Part shown: positions 1 to 7,189 of the stretch, one piece after another
How positions within the stretch are numbered: the first letter of the stretch is position 1
How the letters are laid out: each line of letters opens with the position of its first letter
DNA from: DATEMK01 sp035275625
GTDB taxonomy: Bacteria; Bacteroidota; Bacteroidia; AKYH767-A; OLB10
NCBI GenBank assembly: GCA_035275625.1
Contig: DATEMK010000053.1
Location: 1-16,492, forward strand
Reading direction: 5' to 3'
Length of the DNA: 16,492 nucleotides
Program-made: the position numbers and the translations under genes
The notes under the pieces: model-generated
What the model saw: the letters and a program-made list of their open reading frames with translations, nothing else
Databases searched by the model: none
Told to the model about the DNA's origin: nothing

Positions 1-590
1 CAACAAACTAGAAGTTTATCCGTGAGATCAAAATTTTGCCTGAGTCTTTTTTTTAATTCGGATGATATCCGGTTGATTGCTGAAGCAGGATTATTTAATT
101 CATGTGCAATGCCGGCAGAAAGTTTTCCCAACGCACTCACCTTTTCATGCTGCAATTGCATGGTGGCAAAATGCCTGGCCCGCTCCGTCATGTAACCAAT
201 AAGCCGTTGAATAAAATCAGGATTGAGCTTTTCAAGCTCCGGAAAATATTTTTTGTGAATGTTCAGAGCCCGAATTTTACCTTTTGCATAAGCATATCCA
301 AGTGAAGTTTTCATTCTTGAATAAGGAAGCATCCCTCCTACTCCACCGGTCATTCCATCATTTTCAAAGCTAAAATAGAAAACCTGCCGCCCGTTAATAT
401 CCATGTAGAAAGGAATGCTCCCTTCAAGCAAAATCCACATTACATCTACCGGGTCCCCGGTTTTCATCAGGAGCGTTCCATCCTCGTGTTCATGGTATTC
501 AGAATGGTCTAAAATCCATTGCAGATGCTCATCCGGAAGATCGCTGAGAGCGATTACTTTTTTTAAATCATGGATAGTTGGCTGATGCAT
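1..590 (-). CDS. Sensor histidine kinase with N-terminal CNB-like domain (partial)
   Basis: This is the N-terminal 196 residues of a histidine kinase that runs off the left edge, so the ATP-binding domain is not visible. Residues ~10-130 resemble a cyclic-nucleotide-binding (Crp-like) beta-barrel, including a segment of the type LLMKTGDPVDVMWILLEG. Residues ~150-196 are a HisKA dimerisation domain with the H-box GKLSAGIAHELNNPASA; the predicted phospho-acceptor is His163. No signal peptide or membrane segment is visible, so the sensor is probably cytoplasmic. The ATG at 590 is the only in-frame start after a stop at 623-621, and a TAnnTTTG promoter lies about 55 nt upstream. In the phosphate-binding cassette the usual FGE is replaced by a Gly-rich GGVGGML, and the following R-A-A-T-like stretch is only loosely kept (SRMKTS). 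Binding of cAMP is therefore uncertain. Architecture confidence is high; ligand and response-regulator partner are unknown. Confidence 0.88.
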   Translation of the reverse strand, partial: MHQPTIHDLKKVIALSDLPDEHLQWILDHSEYHEHEDGTLLMKTGDPVDVMWILLEGSIPFYMDINGRQVFYFSFENDGMTGGVGGMLPYSRMKTSLGYAYAKGKIRALNIHKKYFPELEKLNPDFIQRLIGYMTERARHFATMQLQHEKVSALGKLSAGIAHELNNPASAINRISSELKKRLRQNFDLTDKLLVC

Positions 591-624
591 GAGAACATAA
601 AATTCGCTGAATGGTGAATGTCAA

Positions 625-641
625 ATTGGTTAAGAACCAAT
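625..641. promoter_or_regulatory. Operator-like inverted repeat at the kinase transcription start
   Basis: ATTGGTT-AAG-AACCAAT is a perfect 7-bp inverted repeat with a 3-nt spacer. It starts 3 bp downstream of the kinase -7 element and should overlap the start of transcription. This fits a repressor operator or a 5'-UTR hairpin. No regulator can be named. Confidence 0.35.
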
Positions 642-644
642 GGA

Positions 645-652
645 CAAAAATA
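645..652 (-). promoter_or_regulatory. Bacteroidota -7 promoter element for the kinase gene
   Basis: The minus strand reads TATTTTTG, a perfect TAnnTTTG match, about 55 nt before the kinase ATG. No TTTG is found at the expected -33 spacing. Transcription would start near 640, inside the palindrome at 625-641. Confidence 0.5.
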
Positions 653-690
653 AGAAATCAGGGATGAATTATTGATTTAAGAGATGTCCT

Positions 691-720
691 TAAACAAAAA
701 ACCAGCCTTACGTAGCTGGT
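691..720 (-). terminator. Rho-independent terminator after the DUF6799-like gene
   Basis: On the minus strand a 6-bp stem ACCAGC/GCTGGT (loop of 8) is followed by a T-rich run (TTTTTGTTT). It lies downstream of the 837-1235 gene. A second upstream copy of the left arm at 748-758 can pair with the same right arm over 11 bp (see findings). The plus-strand side is also T-rich, so it could work in both directions. Confidence 0.65.
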
Positions 721-836
721 CTATTTTTTCTTTGAAACCTATTACCGGGCTGGTTTTTACATTAGAGCTTTACGGTTTTTTTTGGTCACGATGTCCTGGG
801 GTTACGGAGCTGTTATTCAGCAATTCATGGGGGTTT

Positions 837-1235
837 TTATTGCTGTTTTGACTGGCTGAGATCTTCCTTCTTTGTTTTGCCGGTATTTTTTTCTGCCTTT
901 TTCTCTAACTTTTGTTTCAGCTTATCGCACTCTTCAATGCTTCCGTTTGTATTCACGCATTGCCCCTCTTTCAGAAAAACACGGGTTCCGTTTTTTTCAA
1001 ATATCTCTCCTTTATAAGAAAGTGTTTTCCCGTTCCGGAGCGAAATATCAGCCGTCATCGTATCTGCTTTGCCTTCCGCTTTATAGTGGATAAGATAATC
1101 ATCCTGCATCATATAATATCCATACTTTGATAGCTTTTCATTGGTTTCGGGGGATTCCTTTTCATCCTGGGCAAATGCAACCGAAGCTATTGTAATAGCT
1201 GAAAAAGTAAAAATAATTTTTTTCAATGGTTCCAT
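837..1235 (-). CDS. Small exported DUF6799-like protein
   Basis: The product is 132 residues with a clear signal peptide (hydrophobic FTFSAITIASVAFA, cleavage after AFA before QDEKE), so it is exported to the periplasm or beyond. The central region (YGYYMMQDDYL... DISLRNGKTLSYKGEIFEKNG... LKEGQCVNTNG) has the repeated 'K-NG' beta-hairpin pattern of DUF6799 proteins common in Bacteroidota; I recognise it by pattern only. The C-terminal ~30 residues are Lys/Glu/Gln-rich, low complexity and probably unstructured. I chose the ATG at 1235 because it gives a standard signal peptide. An in-frame ATG at 1253 would add six hydrophobic residues and cannot be excluded. It is transcribed divergently from the T9SS gene. 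A weak promoter-like pair lies upstream (AAATTTG and TATTTTCT on the minus strand near 1320 and 1289-1296). Function unknown. Confidence 0.75.
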   Translation of the reverse strand: MEPLKKIIFTFSAITIASVAFAQDEKESPETNEKLSKYGYYMMQDDYLIHYKAEGKADTMTADISLRNGKTLSYKGEIFEKNGTRVFLKEGQCVNTNGSIEECDKLKQKLEKKAEKNTGKTKKEDLSQSKQQ

Positions 1236-1374
1236 AATAAATAGCAGGAACATCCATCGAAAATTTCATACCATTATTTCAATTTGTAAGAAAATAGGAC
1301 ATATTGTTGCGTTTTGCCAAATTTTCATAGTACTAAAGTATGATTTTTCAGGCAAGATCAGCCCGGTGTCAGGG

Positions 1375-1406
1375 TTTGGTTCTGAAGTGCAATAACCTTA
1401 CTTTTG
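1375..1406 (+). promoter_or_regulatory. Bacteroidota promoter (TTTG-N20-TACTTTTG) for the T9SS gene
   Basis: TTTG at 1375-1378 and TACTTTTG at 1399-1406 are separated by exactly 20 nt, matching the Bacteroidota housekeeping sigma consensus (-33 TTTG, -7 TAnnTTTG). Transcription should start near 1411. This decides the start of the next gene: a TTG codon at 1404 lies inside the promoter and cannot be used, leaving ATG 1443 with a leader of about 30 nt. Confidence 0.75.
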
Positions 1407-1442
1407 CCGATTATCAGCAACCTAAAACTAAAAATTTATCAT

Positions 1443-4400
1443 ATGAAACAGATGAACAGACAGCTAATTTCAATTACCGCATTTTTATTTATTTTTTTGT
1501 TAACAATAAATAGTGTGTATGCAGGTGTTGGCGATACCACGGTGGTGCAAACCCTTCGATTTGATACAACCATGCGTGCAGGTGTTTTTTTATTTCCAAA
1601 CGACACTACCAAAACGTATGAAAAAATAATTATGCTGTACAGCATGCGTTGCAAAAACGGATTGGTTTCAAATTCCAACTTTCCCAACCAGGGATGCGGT
1701 GAGTGGGATTATAATTGCTATACGTATGTTACAGATTCTTCGCAAACGGACTCGTTGCTCTCACAACACAGTGATTACACCATCGGCAATTTTTCTGATA
1801 CCATTTTCAATTATACCACTACCCCTGTCTGGTCTTATATTCAATATGTGCAGCAGGAAATAACCTACACTACCATTATCTCTGAAGATTCGGCAACTAT
1901 CGGAACCGGCACAACTTCATTAATTCAGCCGTTTGCAGCTTCCAATTCGGTTTCGCGCACACAAAATTTATGGACTGCCGGTGAACTAACGTCAGCCGGG
2001 CTCACTGCCGGGGATATTACCGGGCTGAGGCTGGATGTGCAATCACTCGGAAGCAGCATTGATAATTTACGAATAAGAATTAAGCATACTTCCCAAAATG
2101 TTTTGGATGCAAACAGTCCTGAAACAGACGGATTTACTGAAACATATTTTCTTAATACATCCCTTACAAATACAGGAATGCACAGCTTCAATTTTCATAC
2201 ACCCTTTACCTGGGATGGTACATCAAACATTATTGTAGAATTTTGTTATACGAATGCATCTCCAGGAACAGATAATGAAGTGCAGGGGCATGATGCCGGT
2301 TTTAATGCAACTCTTGTTTCCATCCAACCTGATTCATACCTGAATGGAGACGGTTCACTTTCATTTATTAAAATAAATCCGGCTTCATTTTCTTCCATTA
2401 CTGACCAGGTTACCGCTGCATTCTGGGTGTACGGTGATTCTCTTAATCTGCCTGCCAATACTTCCATCCTTGAAGGGAACGACAATAACAACAACCGTCA
2501 ATTAAATATCCACCTGCCCTGGAGCGATTCGAATATTTACTGGGATTGCGGAGGTGACGCCTCCGGTGGTAATGACCGTATCAGCAAGGCTGCAACTGAT
2601 CAAGAAATTAAAGGCCAATGGAATTTTTGGGCGTTTACAAAAAATGCGACAACCGGAATTATGAATATTTACCTGAACGGAGCACTCTGGCACACGGGAA
2701 CTGGAAAAACAAAAATGATTGATATTGAGAGTATGGTTGCCGGAATGGGTATTAGCGGATCGAATATTTACCCCGGCAATTATGATGAGCTTAGTATCTG
2801 GAATAAGGATTTAAGCTTAACATCCATACAGGAAATAATGTTCAATGACATCACCGCTTCACATCCTGATTATGCCAACCTGCTTGCTTATTATAAGCTG
2901 AATGAAAATGCAGGAAACACTGCGTTTGATTCTTCACCTAATTTATTTGACAGTGAACTCATAAACCCTTCGTGGCGCACTCACCGCGGGAATACATTGT
3001 TCAGAAATTTCAGCACAGGCACTTTCCGTCCGAACACCACTTTTGTAAAAGGTCTATATACAACTAATGTACAATCGTACCCGGTTCTTGATTCCGTCTT
3101 GAATAATGCCACCTCCGTTATCTCATACAACGTCATCAACAATGACCTGAATGTGATTGATACCATTTATGTTTGGCAGGCAGGTTACTCATATATTTAT
3201 GATGAGTTTGGAAATACGATTGATTCAATTCCGGTTGCAGCACAAAACACTTTAAATATTACGCAGTTAACTTATTTTCAAAAACGAGCCATGAGAATGG
3301 AGCTGATCAATTTTATAACGCCTTATGGGCTTGGTTTGAATATGAACGGGCTTATCGGGAAGACATGGCAGTTTGATGTAACGGATTATGCACCCTTCTT
3401 AAAAGGTGCGCGTTTTCTCGCAATGGAAGACGGCAAATACCAGGAAGACAATGATATTAAATTTGTTTTTTATGAAGGCACGCCTCCGCGCAATGTACTG
3501 GCTGTGTCACAGGTATGGCCCAGCGGAACATGGGTTTCTCCCTCTTACAATGACATTTACAACGACAAATATTTTGAGCCGCGCGACATAAATTTATCAG
3601 CAAACGGAGCGGGATTTAAAGTCCGGTCTGCTATCAGCGGGCACGGGCAGCAGGGTGAGTTTATACCCCGCCTTCACACTATTACATTGGATAATTCAGT
3701 GAACTATACAAGGCAGGTCTGGAAGGAATGTGCCACCAATCCTATCTATCCGCAGGGAGGTACCTGGGTGTATGACCGCGCAGGGTGGTGTCCCGGTGCT
3801 GTGGTGGATGTGGCAGAATTTGAACTGACATCTAACGTTACTCCCGGCACTACAGTAAATCTTGACTATAGCCTGCCTTTTAATGCCAATCCCGGCAGCA
3901 GCAATTACAGGGTAAATAATCAATTAGTGACGTATGGCCCTGCAAATTTTGTATTGGATGCGGCCGTTAATTATATAAAAACTCCTTCACAGCGTACTGA
4001 ATATTTTCGATTGAACCCTATTTGCAATTCGCCTGTTATTTCTATAAAAAATACAGGGTCAACAACACTTACCTCGCTTGATATTATTTATGGGAGAGTC
4101 GGGGGAACGATGTCAACTTATCAATGGACAGGCACGCTTGATTTCCTGGAAACTGCTGAAGTTACTTTACCCGCCCCCGCCTGGTTGACGAGCATCACCA
4201 ATACTTTTATTGCCATAGTCAGCAACCCTAATGCCGGCACTGATCAGTATGCGGGTAATGATACATTGTATTCAGACTTTAATATTCCGGTTACCTATCC
4301 TTCGGGTTTAGTCTTTGAATTGAAAACAAATAATTTAGGAGGACAGACCAGCTATACGTTAAAAGATGCCGCAGGAAATACAATTATAAACCGCACCGGG

Positions 4401-4907
4401 CTTGGAAATAATATTATATACCTCGACACTGTCAACCTGAATAATGAATGTTACACTGTACATCTTAATGACGGAGGTGATGACGGGTTAAGCTGGTGGG
4501 CAAACACTGCGCAGGGTACGGGATATTTCAGGATAAAAAATGCCGGTAGCGGTTCCGTACTTAAAACTTTCAATTCTGATTTTGGCGACAACATCTATCA
4601 ACAGTTTACAGTAAATTATTCACTTCCTGTTAATGAAGTTACTGCAGATGCGATTGAAAATTTAAAAGTTTATCCCAATCCTGCCGGTGATATTTTTACG
4701 GCTGAGTTTTCGTTACCCTTGCAAGCCACAGCAAAAATTAAATTGATCAATGTTCTTGGCAAAGAACTTTTAAGCGAAACGATAGTAGTATCTGAAACAG
4801 TTGAAAAAATAAGAATGGATATAACCACCATTGAAACCGGGATTTATTTTGTGGTAGTTGAAACAGGTAATCAACAAAAAATGCAAAAGTTAGTTATTGC
4901 AAGATAG
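1443..4907 (+). CDS. T9SS-secreted PNGase F-family protein with LamG and adhesin insertions
   Basis: The protein has 1154 residues with an N-terminal signal peptide (1-27, cleaved near VYA/G). It matches PNGase F from memory in separated blocks. Residues 84-90 (GCGEWDY) correspond to the CDEWDR segment whose Asp60 is catalytic; here it is Asp89. Residues 624-628 (FITPY) and the following DVTDY match the FITPYW and DVTDF blocks. Residues 731-746 (ISGHGQQGEF then HTI) match the Glu206 region, giving Glu739. Residues 763-785 match the CSANP to DRAGWCPG block with both disulfide cysteines (763, 783). Between blocks one and two lie an adhesin-like module (~165-275, with WTAGELTSAGLTAGDIT) and a LamG-like jelly roll (~297-500). 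A T9SS-associated beta domain (~954-1059, CYTVHLNDGGDDG) and a type A sorting domain (1072-1154, NLKVYPNPAG) follow. It is probably secreted or surface-attached and may deglycosylate proteins. The family call is firm; activity is inferred. Confidence 0.85.
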   Translation: MKQMNRQLISITAFLFIFLLTINSVYAGVGDTTVVQTLRFDTTMRAGVFLFPNDTTKTYEKIIMLYSMRCKNGLVSNSNFPNQGCGEWDYNCYTYVTDSSQTDSLLSQHSDYTIGNFSDTIFNYTTTPVWSYIQYVQQEITYTTIISEDSATIGTGTTSLIQPFAASNSVSRTQNLWTAGELTSAGLTAGDITGLRLDVQSLGSSIDNLRIRIKHTSQNVLDANSPETDGFTETYFLNTSLTNTGMHSFNFHTPFTWDGTSNIIVEFCYTNASPGTDNEVQGHDAGFNATLVSIQPDSYLNGDGSLSFIKINPASFSSITDQVTAAFWVYGDSLNLPANTSILEGNDNNNNRQLNIHLPWSDSNIYWDCGGDASGGNDRISKAATDQEIKGQWNFWAFTKNATTGIMNIYLNGALWHTGTGKTKMIDIESMVAGMGISGSNIYPGNYDELSIWNKDLSLTSIQEIMFNDITASHPDYANLLAYYKLNENAGNTAFDSSPNLFDSELINPSWRTHRGNTLFRNFSTGTFRPNTTFVKGLYTTNVQSYPVLDSVLNNATSVISYNVINNDLNVIDTIYVWQAGYSYIYDEFGNTIDSIPVAAQNTLNITQLTYFQKRAMRMELINFITPYGLGLNMNGLIGKTWQFDVTDYAPFLKGARFLAMEDGKYQEDNDIKFVFYEGTPPRNVLAVSQVWPSGTWVSPSYNDIYNDKYFEPRDINLSANGAGFKVRSAISGHGQQGEFIPRLHTITLDNSVNYTRQVWKECATNPIYPQGGTWVYDRAGWCPGAVVDVAEFELTSNVTPGTTVNLDYSLPFNANPGSSNYRVNNQLVTYGPANFVLDAAVNYIKTPSQRTEYFRLNPICNSPVISIKNTGSTTLTSLDIIYGRVGGTMSTYQWTGTLDFLETAEVTLPAPAWLTSITNTFIAIVSNPNAGTDQYAGNDTLYSDFNIPVTYPSGLVFELKTNNLGGQTSYTLKDAAGNTIINRTGLGNNIIYLDTVNLNNECYTVHLNDGGDDGLSWWANTAQGTGYFRIKNAGSGSVLKTFNSDFGDNIYQQFTVNYSLPVNEVTADAIENLKVYPNPAGDIFTAEFSLPLQATAKIKLINVLGKELLSETIVVSETVEKIRMDITTIETGIYFVVVETGNQQKMQKLVIAR

Positions 4908-5000
4908 CATAAGTTGCCTGAAAAAAGCCTTTCTGAATTCATTGTTATTGTGCCGTTTTTACTTCCGGTTTAATTTGTAAGTGAAATTCACTTCTTGCAA

Positions 5001-5044
5001 TATAAAAAAAGCCTTCCTTATATAACGGAAGGCTTTCTTTTTTA
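5001..5044. terminator. Bidirectional terminator between convergent genes
   Basis: AAAGCCTTCC (5008-5017) and GGAAGGCTTT (5027-5036) form a perfect 10-bp stem with a 9-nt loop, flanked by an A-run on the left and a T-run on the right. It sits between the stop codons of the converging T9SS gene and the first beta-barrel gene, so it can serve both. Confidence 0.9.
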
Positions 5045-5055
5045 CGATCGAATTA

Positions 5056-5937
5056 TCAGAAATAGAAAAACAAATTAAGCGCTCCGGAAGCATTATCCGA
5101 ATCTATTCTAAAGCTTGATGATTTACCCACAGCGTCAAAATATCCGGGAACTCTTTGCCTGTTTACCCCGCCTGCCCCGCTGTTTAAGCTTACATCCCAA
5201 TACTCGATGCTTGAACTGGGTTCGCCATTAGATGCATAGCTGATTCCCCAGCCTAATTCAAGCGCTATAGAAGCTTTAGCCATGAAGAAATACTCGACAC
5301 CACCAAAAGCTCTGATCCCTATATTAAACTGAGACCCGCTTTTTGACTCGGTTATTCGTGCATTATTTGGCTGAATAATAAAAGCAGGAGATATAGAAGG
5401 AACCTGGTTCTCCGATGTGATTTGATTAGCGTAGTTAATAGTTGCTTTTTCTGACAAAAAACCAACCCTGACTTCGGGACCATAGTAGCCCTGCACTCTT
5501 CCTTTTCCTCTCCGTTTTTCAATTCCAAAACCAAGTGTAATACCCTGTCCTGATAACTTAACCACATCATTGCCATATTGAGGAGTTAAAAAAGAAGATC
5601 CATCCGAAGAATCCAATGATGTAACAAAGTTTCTTTTATCAGAACCGAACTGAAGATTCGCGCTGAGACGCCAGATTGTTTGAGGGCTTCTTACTAACTT
5701 TCCATAAATTGTCAGCGGATGGTCTTTGGTAAACTTTGTGTAATCAGAGCCGCTGGAATCGGCATTGCTGAATACTCCTTTGATAACATCAAAAAATGGT
5801 GAAGCATCAAAGCCGATAGCCCAGTCTTTTTCTTCCGGCAAAATTGGCGTTCCGTTTTTTGATAAGAGCGGCTCGTTCTGAGCACCAGCGATCCGGGTAA
5901 TACATGCAAGCACAGCAATGATTAGTATTTTTTTCAT
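5056..5937 (-). CDS. Predicted outer-membrane beta-barrel protein
   Basis: The product is 293 residues with a signal peptide (MKKILIIAVLACITRIAGA, cleaved before QNEP). The mature part alternates polar and hydrophobic residues in amphipathic strands: WAIGFDASPFFDVI, LTIYGKLV, WRLSANLQFGS, GITLGFGIEKRRGKGRVQGYYGPEVRVGF, FNIGIRAFGGVEYFFMAKASIALELGWGI. It ends ALNLFFYF, with a C-terminal Phe as expected for BAM-inserted barrels. The repeated 'R..GYYGPEVRVGF' and 'GVEYFF' pattern is typical of small Bacteroidota OmpW/OMP_b-brl-like porin-type proteins, but I cannot assign a family. It is monocistronic by its signals: its own promoter at 5965-5996, a terminator at 5008-5036, and the upstream gene's terminator at 6105-6139. 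The substrate or partner is unknown. Confidence 0.85.
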   Translation of the reverse strand: MKKILIIAVLACITRIAGAQNEPLLSKNGTPILPEEKDWAIGFDASPFFDVIKGVFSNADSSGSDYTKFTKDHPLTIYGKLVRSPQTIWRLSANLQFGSDKRNFVTSLDSSDGSSFLTPQYGNDVVKLSGQGITLGFGIEKRRGKGRVQGYYGPEVRVGFLSEKATINYANQITSENQVPSISPAFIIQPNNARITESKSGSQFNIGIRAFGGVEYFFMAKASIALELGWGISYASNGEPSSSIEYWDVSLNSGAGGVNRQRVPGYFDAVGKSSSFRIDSDNASGALNLFFYF

Positions 5938-5964
5938 ATTTTACAGGTTATATTTTGTTTGAGT

Positions 5965-5996
5965 CAAATAAAGAGTAAAGAATTGAATAAAGCAAA
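5965..5996 (-). promoter_or_regulatory. Promoter of the 5056-5937 gene
   Basis: On the minus strand TTTG (5996-5993) is followed after exactly 20 nt by TTTATTTG (5972-5965), a 7/8 match to TAnnTTTG. The spacing equals that of the promoter at 1375-1406. The start of transcription would be near 5960, giving a short leader of about 23 nt. Confidence 0.6.
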
Positions 5997-6041
5997 CTTT
6001 AAAGAAAAAGAAAATTCAAATACAGCAGGATCAATTAAGGT

Positions 6042-6049
6042 TACTTTTG
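6042..6049 (+). promoter_or_regulatory. Orphan plus-strand TACTTTTG element
   Basis: A perfect TAnnTTTG match occurs on the plus strand in the gap between the two minus-strand barrel genes, with no open reading frame after it. It overlaps a 6-bp inverted repeat TTTTGC-AGAAAC-GCAAAA (6045-6062). No TTTG lies at -33. It may be a small-RNA promoter, a protein site or chance. Confidence 0.25.
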
Positions 6050-6104
6050 CAGAAACGCAAAAAATAAAACTTTAGTCTGTCAATTCAAAGATTTTATTCC
6101 TAAT

Positions 6105-6139
6105 AAAAAAGCTGCCTCAGTTTAAGAAGCAGCTTTTTT
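6105..6139 (-). terminator. Terminator of the 6172-7065 gene
   Basis: AAAAAAGCTGC (6105-6115) pairs perfectly over 11 bp with GCAGCTTTTTT (6129-6139), with a 13-nt loop. On the minus strand the stem ends in a T-run and lies 33 nt past the stop codon of the barrel gene. It is symmetric enough to work on the plus strand too. Confidence 0.85.
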
Positions 6140-6171
6140 CGTTTTACATCGGAAACAGATGGAATGATGGT

Positions 6172-7065
6172 TTAGAACAGCCAGCCGAGTTTTAACTGAG
6201 CCACTACACCAGGGCCAAATCCGGAGGAACTCGCTTTTTTAATGTCGGGCTTGCTTACTACTACATTTGTAGTGGTGGCAGTGTAAGTAGTGACAGAAGT
6301 ATTAGGATTCAAACTTGAAGTTGTAGTTGGTGAACTTTCATTTAATTGCTCAACTTCAATATCTGAATAACTTGTTGAGGCATAGCCAAAATTCAATTCA
6401 GCGCCAAGCGATAAATTCTTTGCAAAGTAAAAATCAAAACCTGCTATTACATTAATGCCGAATGTGGTGCTGCTCTCTTTATAATTCAATGTATAAATAG
6501 TGTATGGAGCCTGAACAATTGGATTTACAGTAGTAGTATCATAATAAACTGCGGTATAATTTGCTTTACCGATCTGGTCTGTTTCTCTTGTGAAAGATGA
6601 TTTAGTGAAAACCAGCTCAGCCCCCCAGTATGGAGAAAGACGGTCGGTTCCTGCCATGTGCATTTCATAACCCGGACGAATGCTGAATGAAAAAGTTTTA
6701 TTGGTTTCATCAGCTTGCGGATTAACTCCATAACGCAAGGTATAAGTACCTAAACCCACAAGCTCTAATGGATAAGAAGAAGTTGGCGCAGAAACTCCTG
6801 TATCAGCAGCCGTGACAAGCACGCTGGTGCTTTTGCTTGAACCAACAGAGAATCCTATACGGAATGCACTTGTTCCGCCTCCAAAGAATTTTCTGTACAT
6901 GATGGTTCCGTTTTGGTTTAGTGAAACCGGGTTGCTGCTTAAAGGAGCAAACAAAAGCTGGAGATTGTTTTCTCCGCCCGCTTGTTTAAATGCTTGTGTG
7001 TCCTGTGCTTCAGCAGTTGCTATGAACATGCAAGCACCAAATACAAATAATACTGTTTTTTTCAT
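6172..7065 (-). CDS. Predicted outer-membrane beta-barrel protein
   Basis: The product is 297 residues with a signal peptide (MKKTVLFVFGACMFIATAEA, cleaved before QDTQ). The mature chain is built of amphipathic strands such as IMYRKFFGGGTSAFRIGFSV, FSFSIRPGYEMH, LSPYWGAELVF, TTFGINVIAGFDFYFAKNLSLGAELNFGY and VVAQLKLGWLF, and ends in Phe. This is the pattern of a roughly 10- to 12-strand outer-membrane barrel. A Ser/Thr-rich stretch (~residues 240-270, SSPTTTSSLNPNTSVTTYTATTT) is probably a long extracellular loop. The protein shows no clear sequence similarity to the neighbouring barrel at 5056-5937 beyond the fold, so the two need not be duplicates. It has its own promoter (7103-7110) and terminator (6105-6139). 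Substrate and family are unknown. Confidence 0.85.
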   Translation of the reverse strand: MKKTVLFVFGACMFIATAEAQDTQAFKQAGGENNLQLLFAPLSSNPVSLNQNGTIMYRKFFGGGTSAFRIGFSVGSSKSTSVLVTAADTGVSAPTSSYPLELVGLGTYTLRYGVNPQADETNKTFSFSIRPGYEMHMAGTDRLSPYWGAELVFTKSSFTRETDQIGKANYTAVYYDTTTVNPIVQAPYTIYTLNYKESSTTFGINVIAGFDFYFAKNLSLGAELNFGYASTSYSDIEVEQLNESSPTTTSSLNPNTSVTTYTATTTNVVVSKPDIKKASSSGFGPGVVAQLKLGWLF

Positions 7066-7102
7066 GTTTTTGATTTTAGGTTTAACTGTTTTTTATTCAA
7101 GG

Positions 7103-7110
7103 CAAAATTA
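7103..7110 (-). promoter_or_regulatory. -7 promoter element of the 6172-7065 gene
   Basis: The minus strand reads TAATTTTG, a perfect TAnnTTTG match, 38 nt upstream of the ATG. A TTTG at the -33 position is not seen. Confidence 0.55.
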
Positions 7111-7189
7111 TACCGAAAGTCAATGTTTATACTACTTTCTTTAGCAGTTTTAAACAAGAGATTGTTAATTGTTTAGAGTATATTTTGGT

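Noticed and set aside
102..305. 67-codon plus-strand open frame
   Set aside because: It lies antisense to the histidine kinase, whose frame has clear HisKA and CNB features; no motif or promoter supports the plus frame.
872..1395. Plus-strand open frames opposite and beside the DUF6799-like gene
   Set aside because: They overlap a gene with a signal peptide and family-like pattern on the minus strand, and the 1141-1395 frame runs through the promoter region; no coding signature is seen.
1404..1442. Upstream TTG start extending the T9SS protein by 13 residues
   Set aside because: The TTG is the last part of the TACTTTTG promoter element, and the extension would come before a normal signal peptide starting at ATG 1443.
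4979..4993. AAGTGAA-A-TTCACTT inverted repeat
   Set aside because: A 7-bp dyad with a one-base spacer just before a strong bidirectional terminator; not placed near a promoter and short enough to be chance.
5056..7065. The two beta-barrel genes as a tandem duplication
   Set aside because: Beyond signal peptide and barrel-like strands I see no shared sequence, and each has its own promoter and terminator.
6812..7144. 110-codon plus-strand open frame over the start of the second barrel gene
   Set aside because: It is antisense to the signal peptide and first strands of the barrel protein and crosses that gene's promoter; the translation shows no domain.
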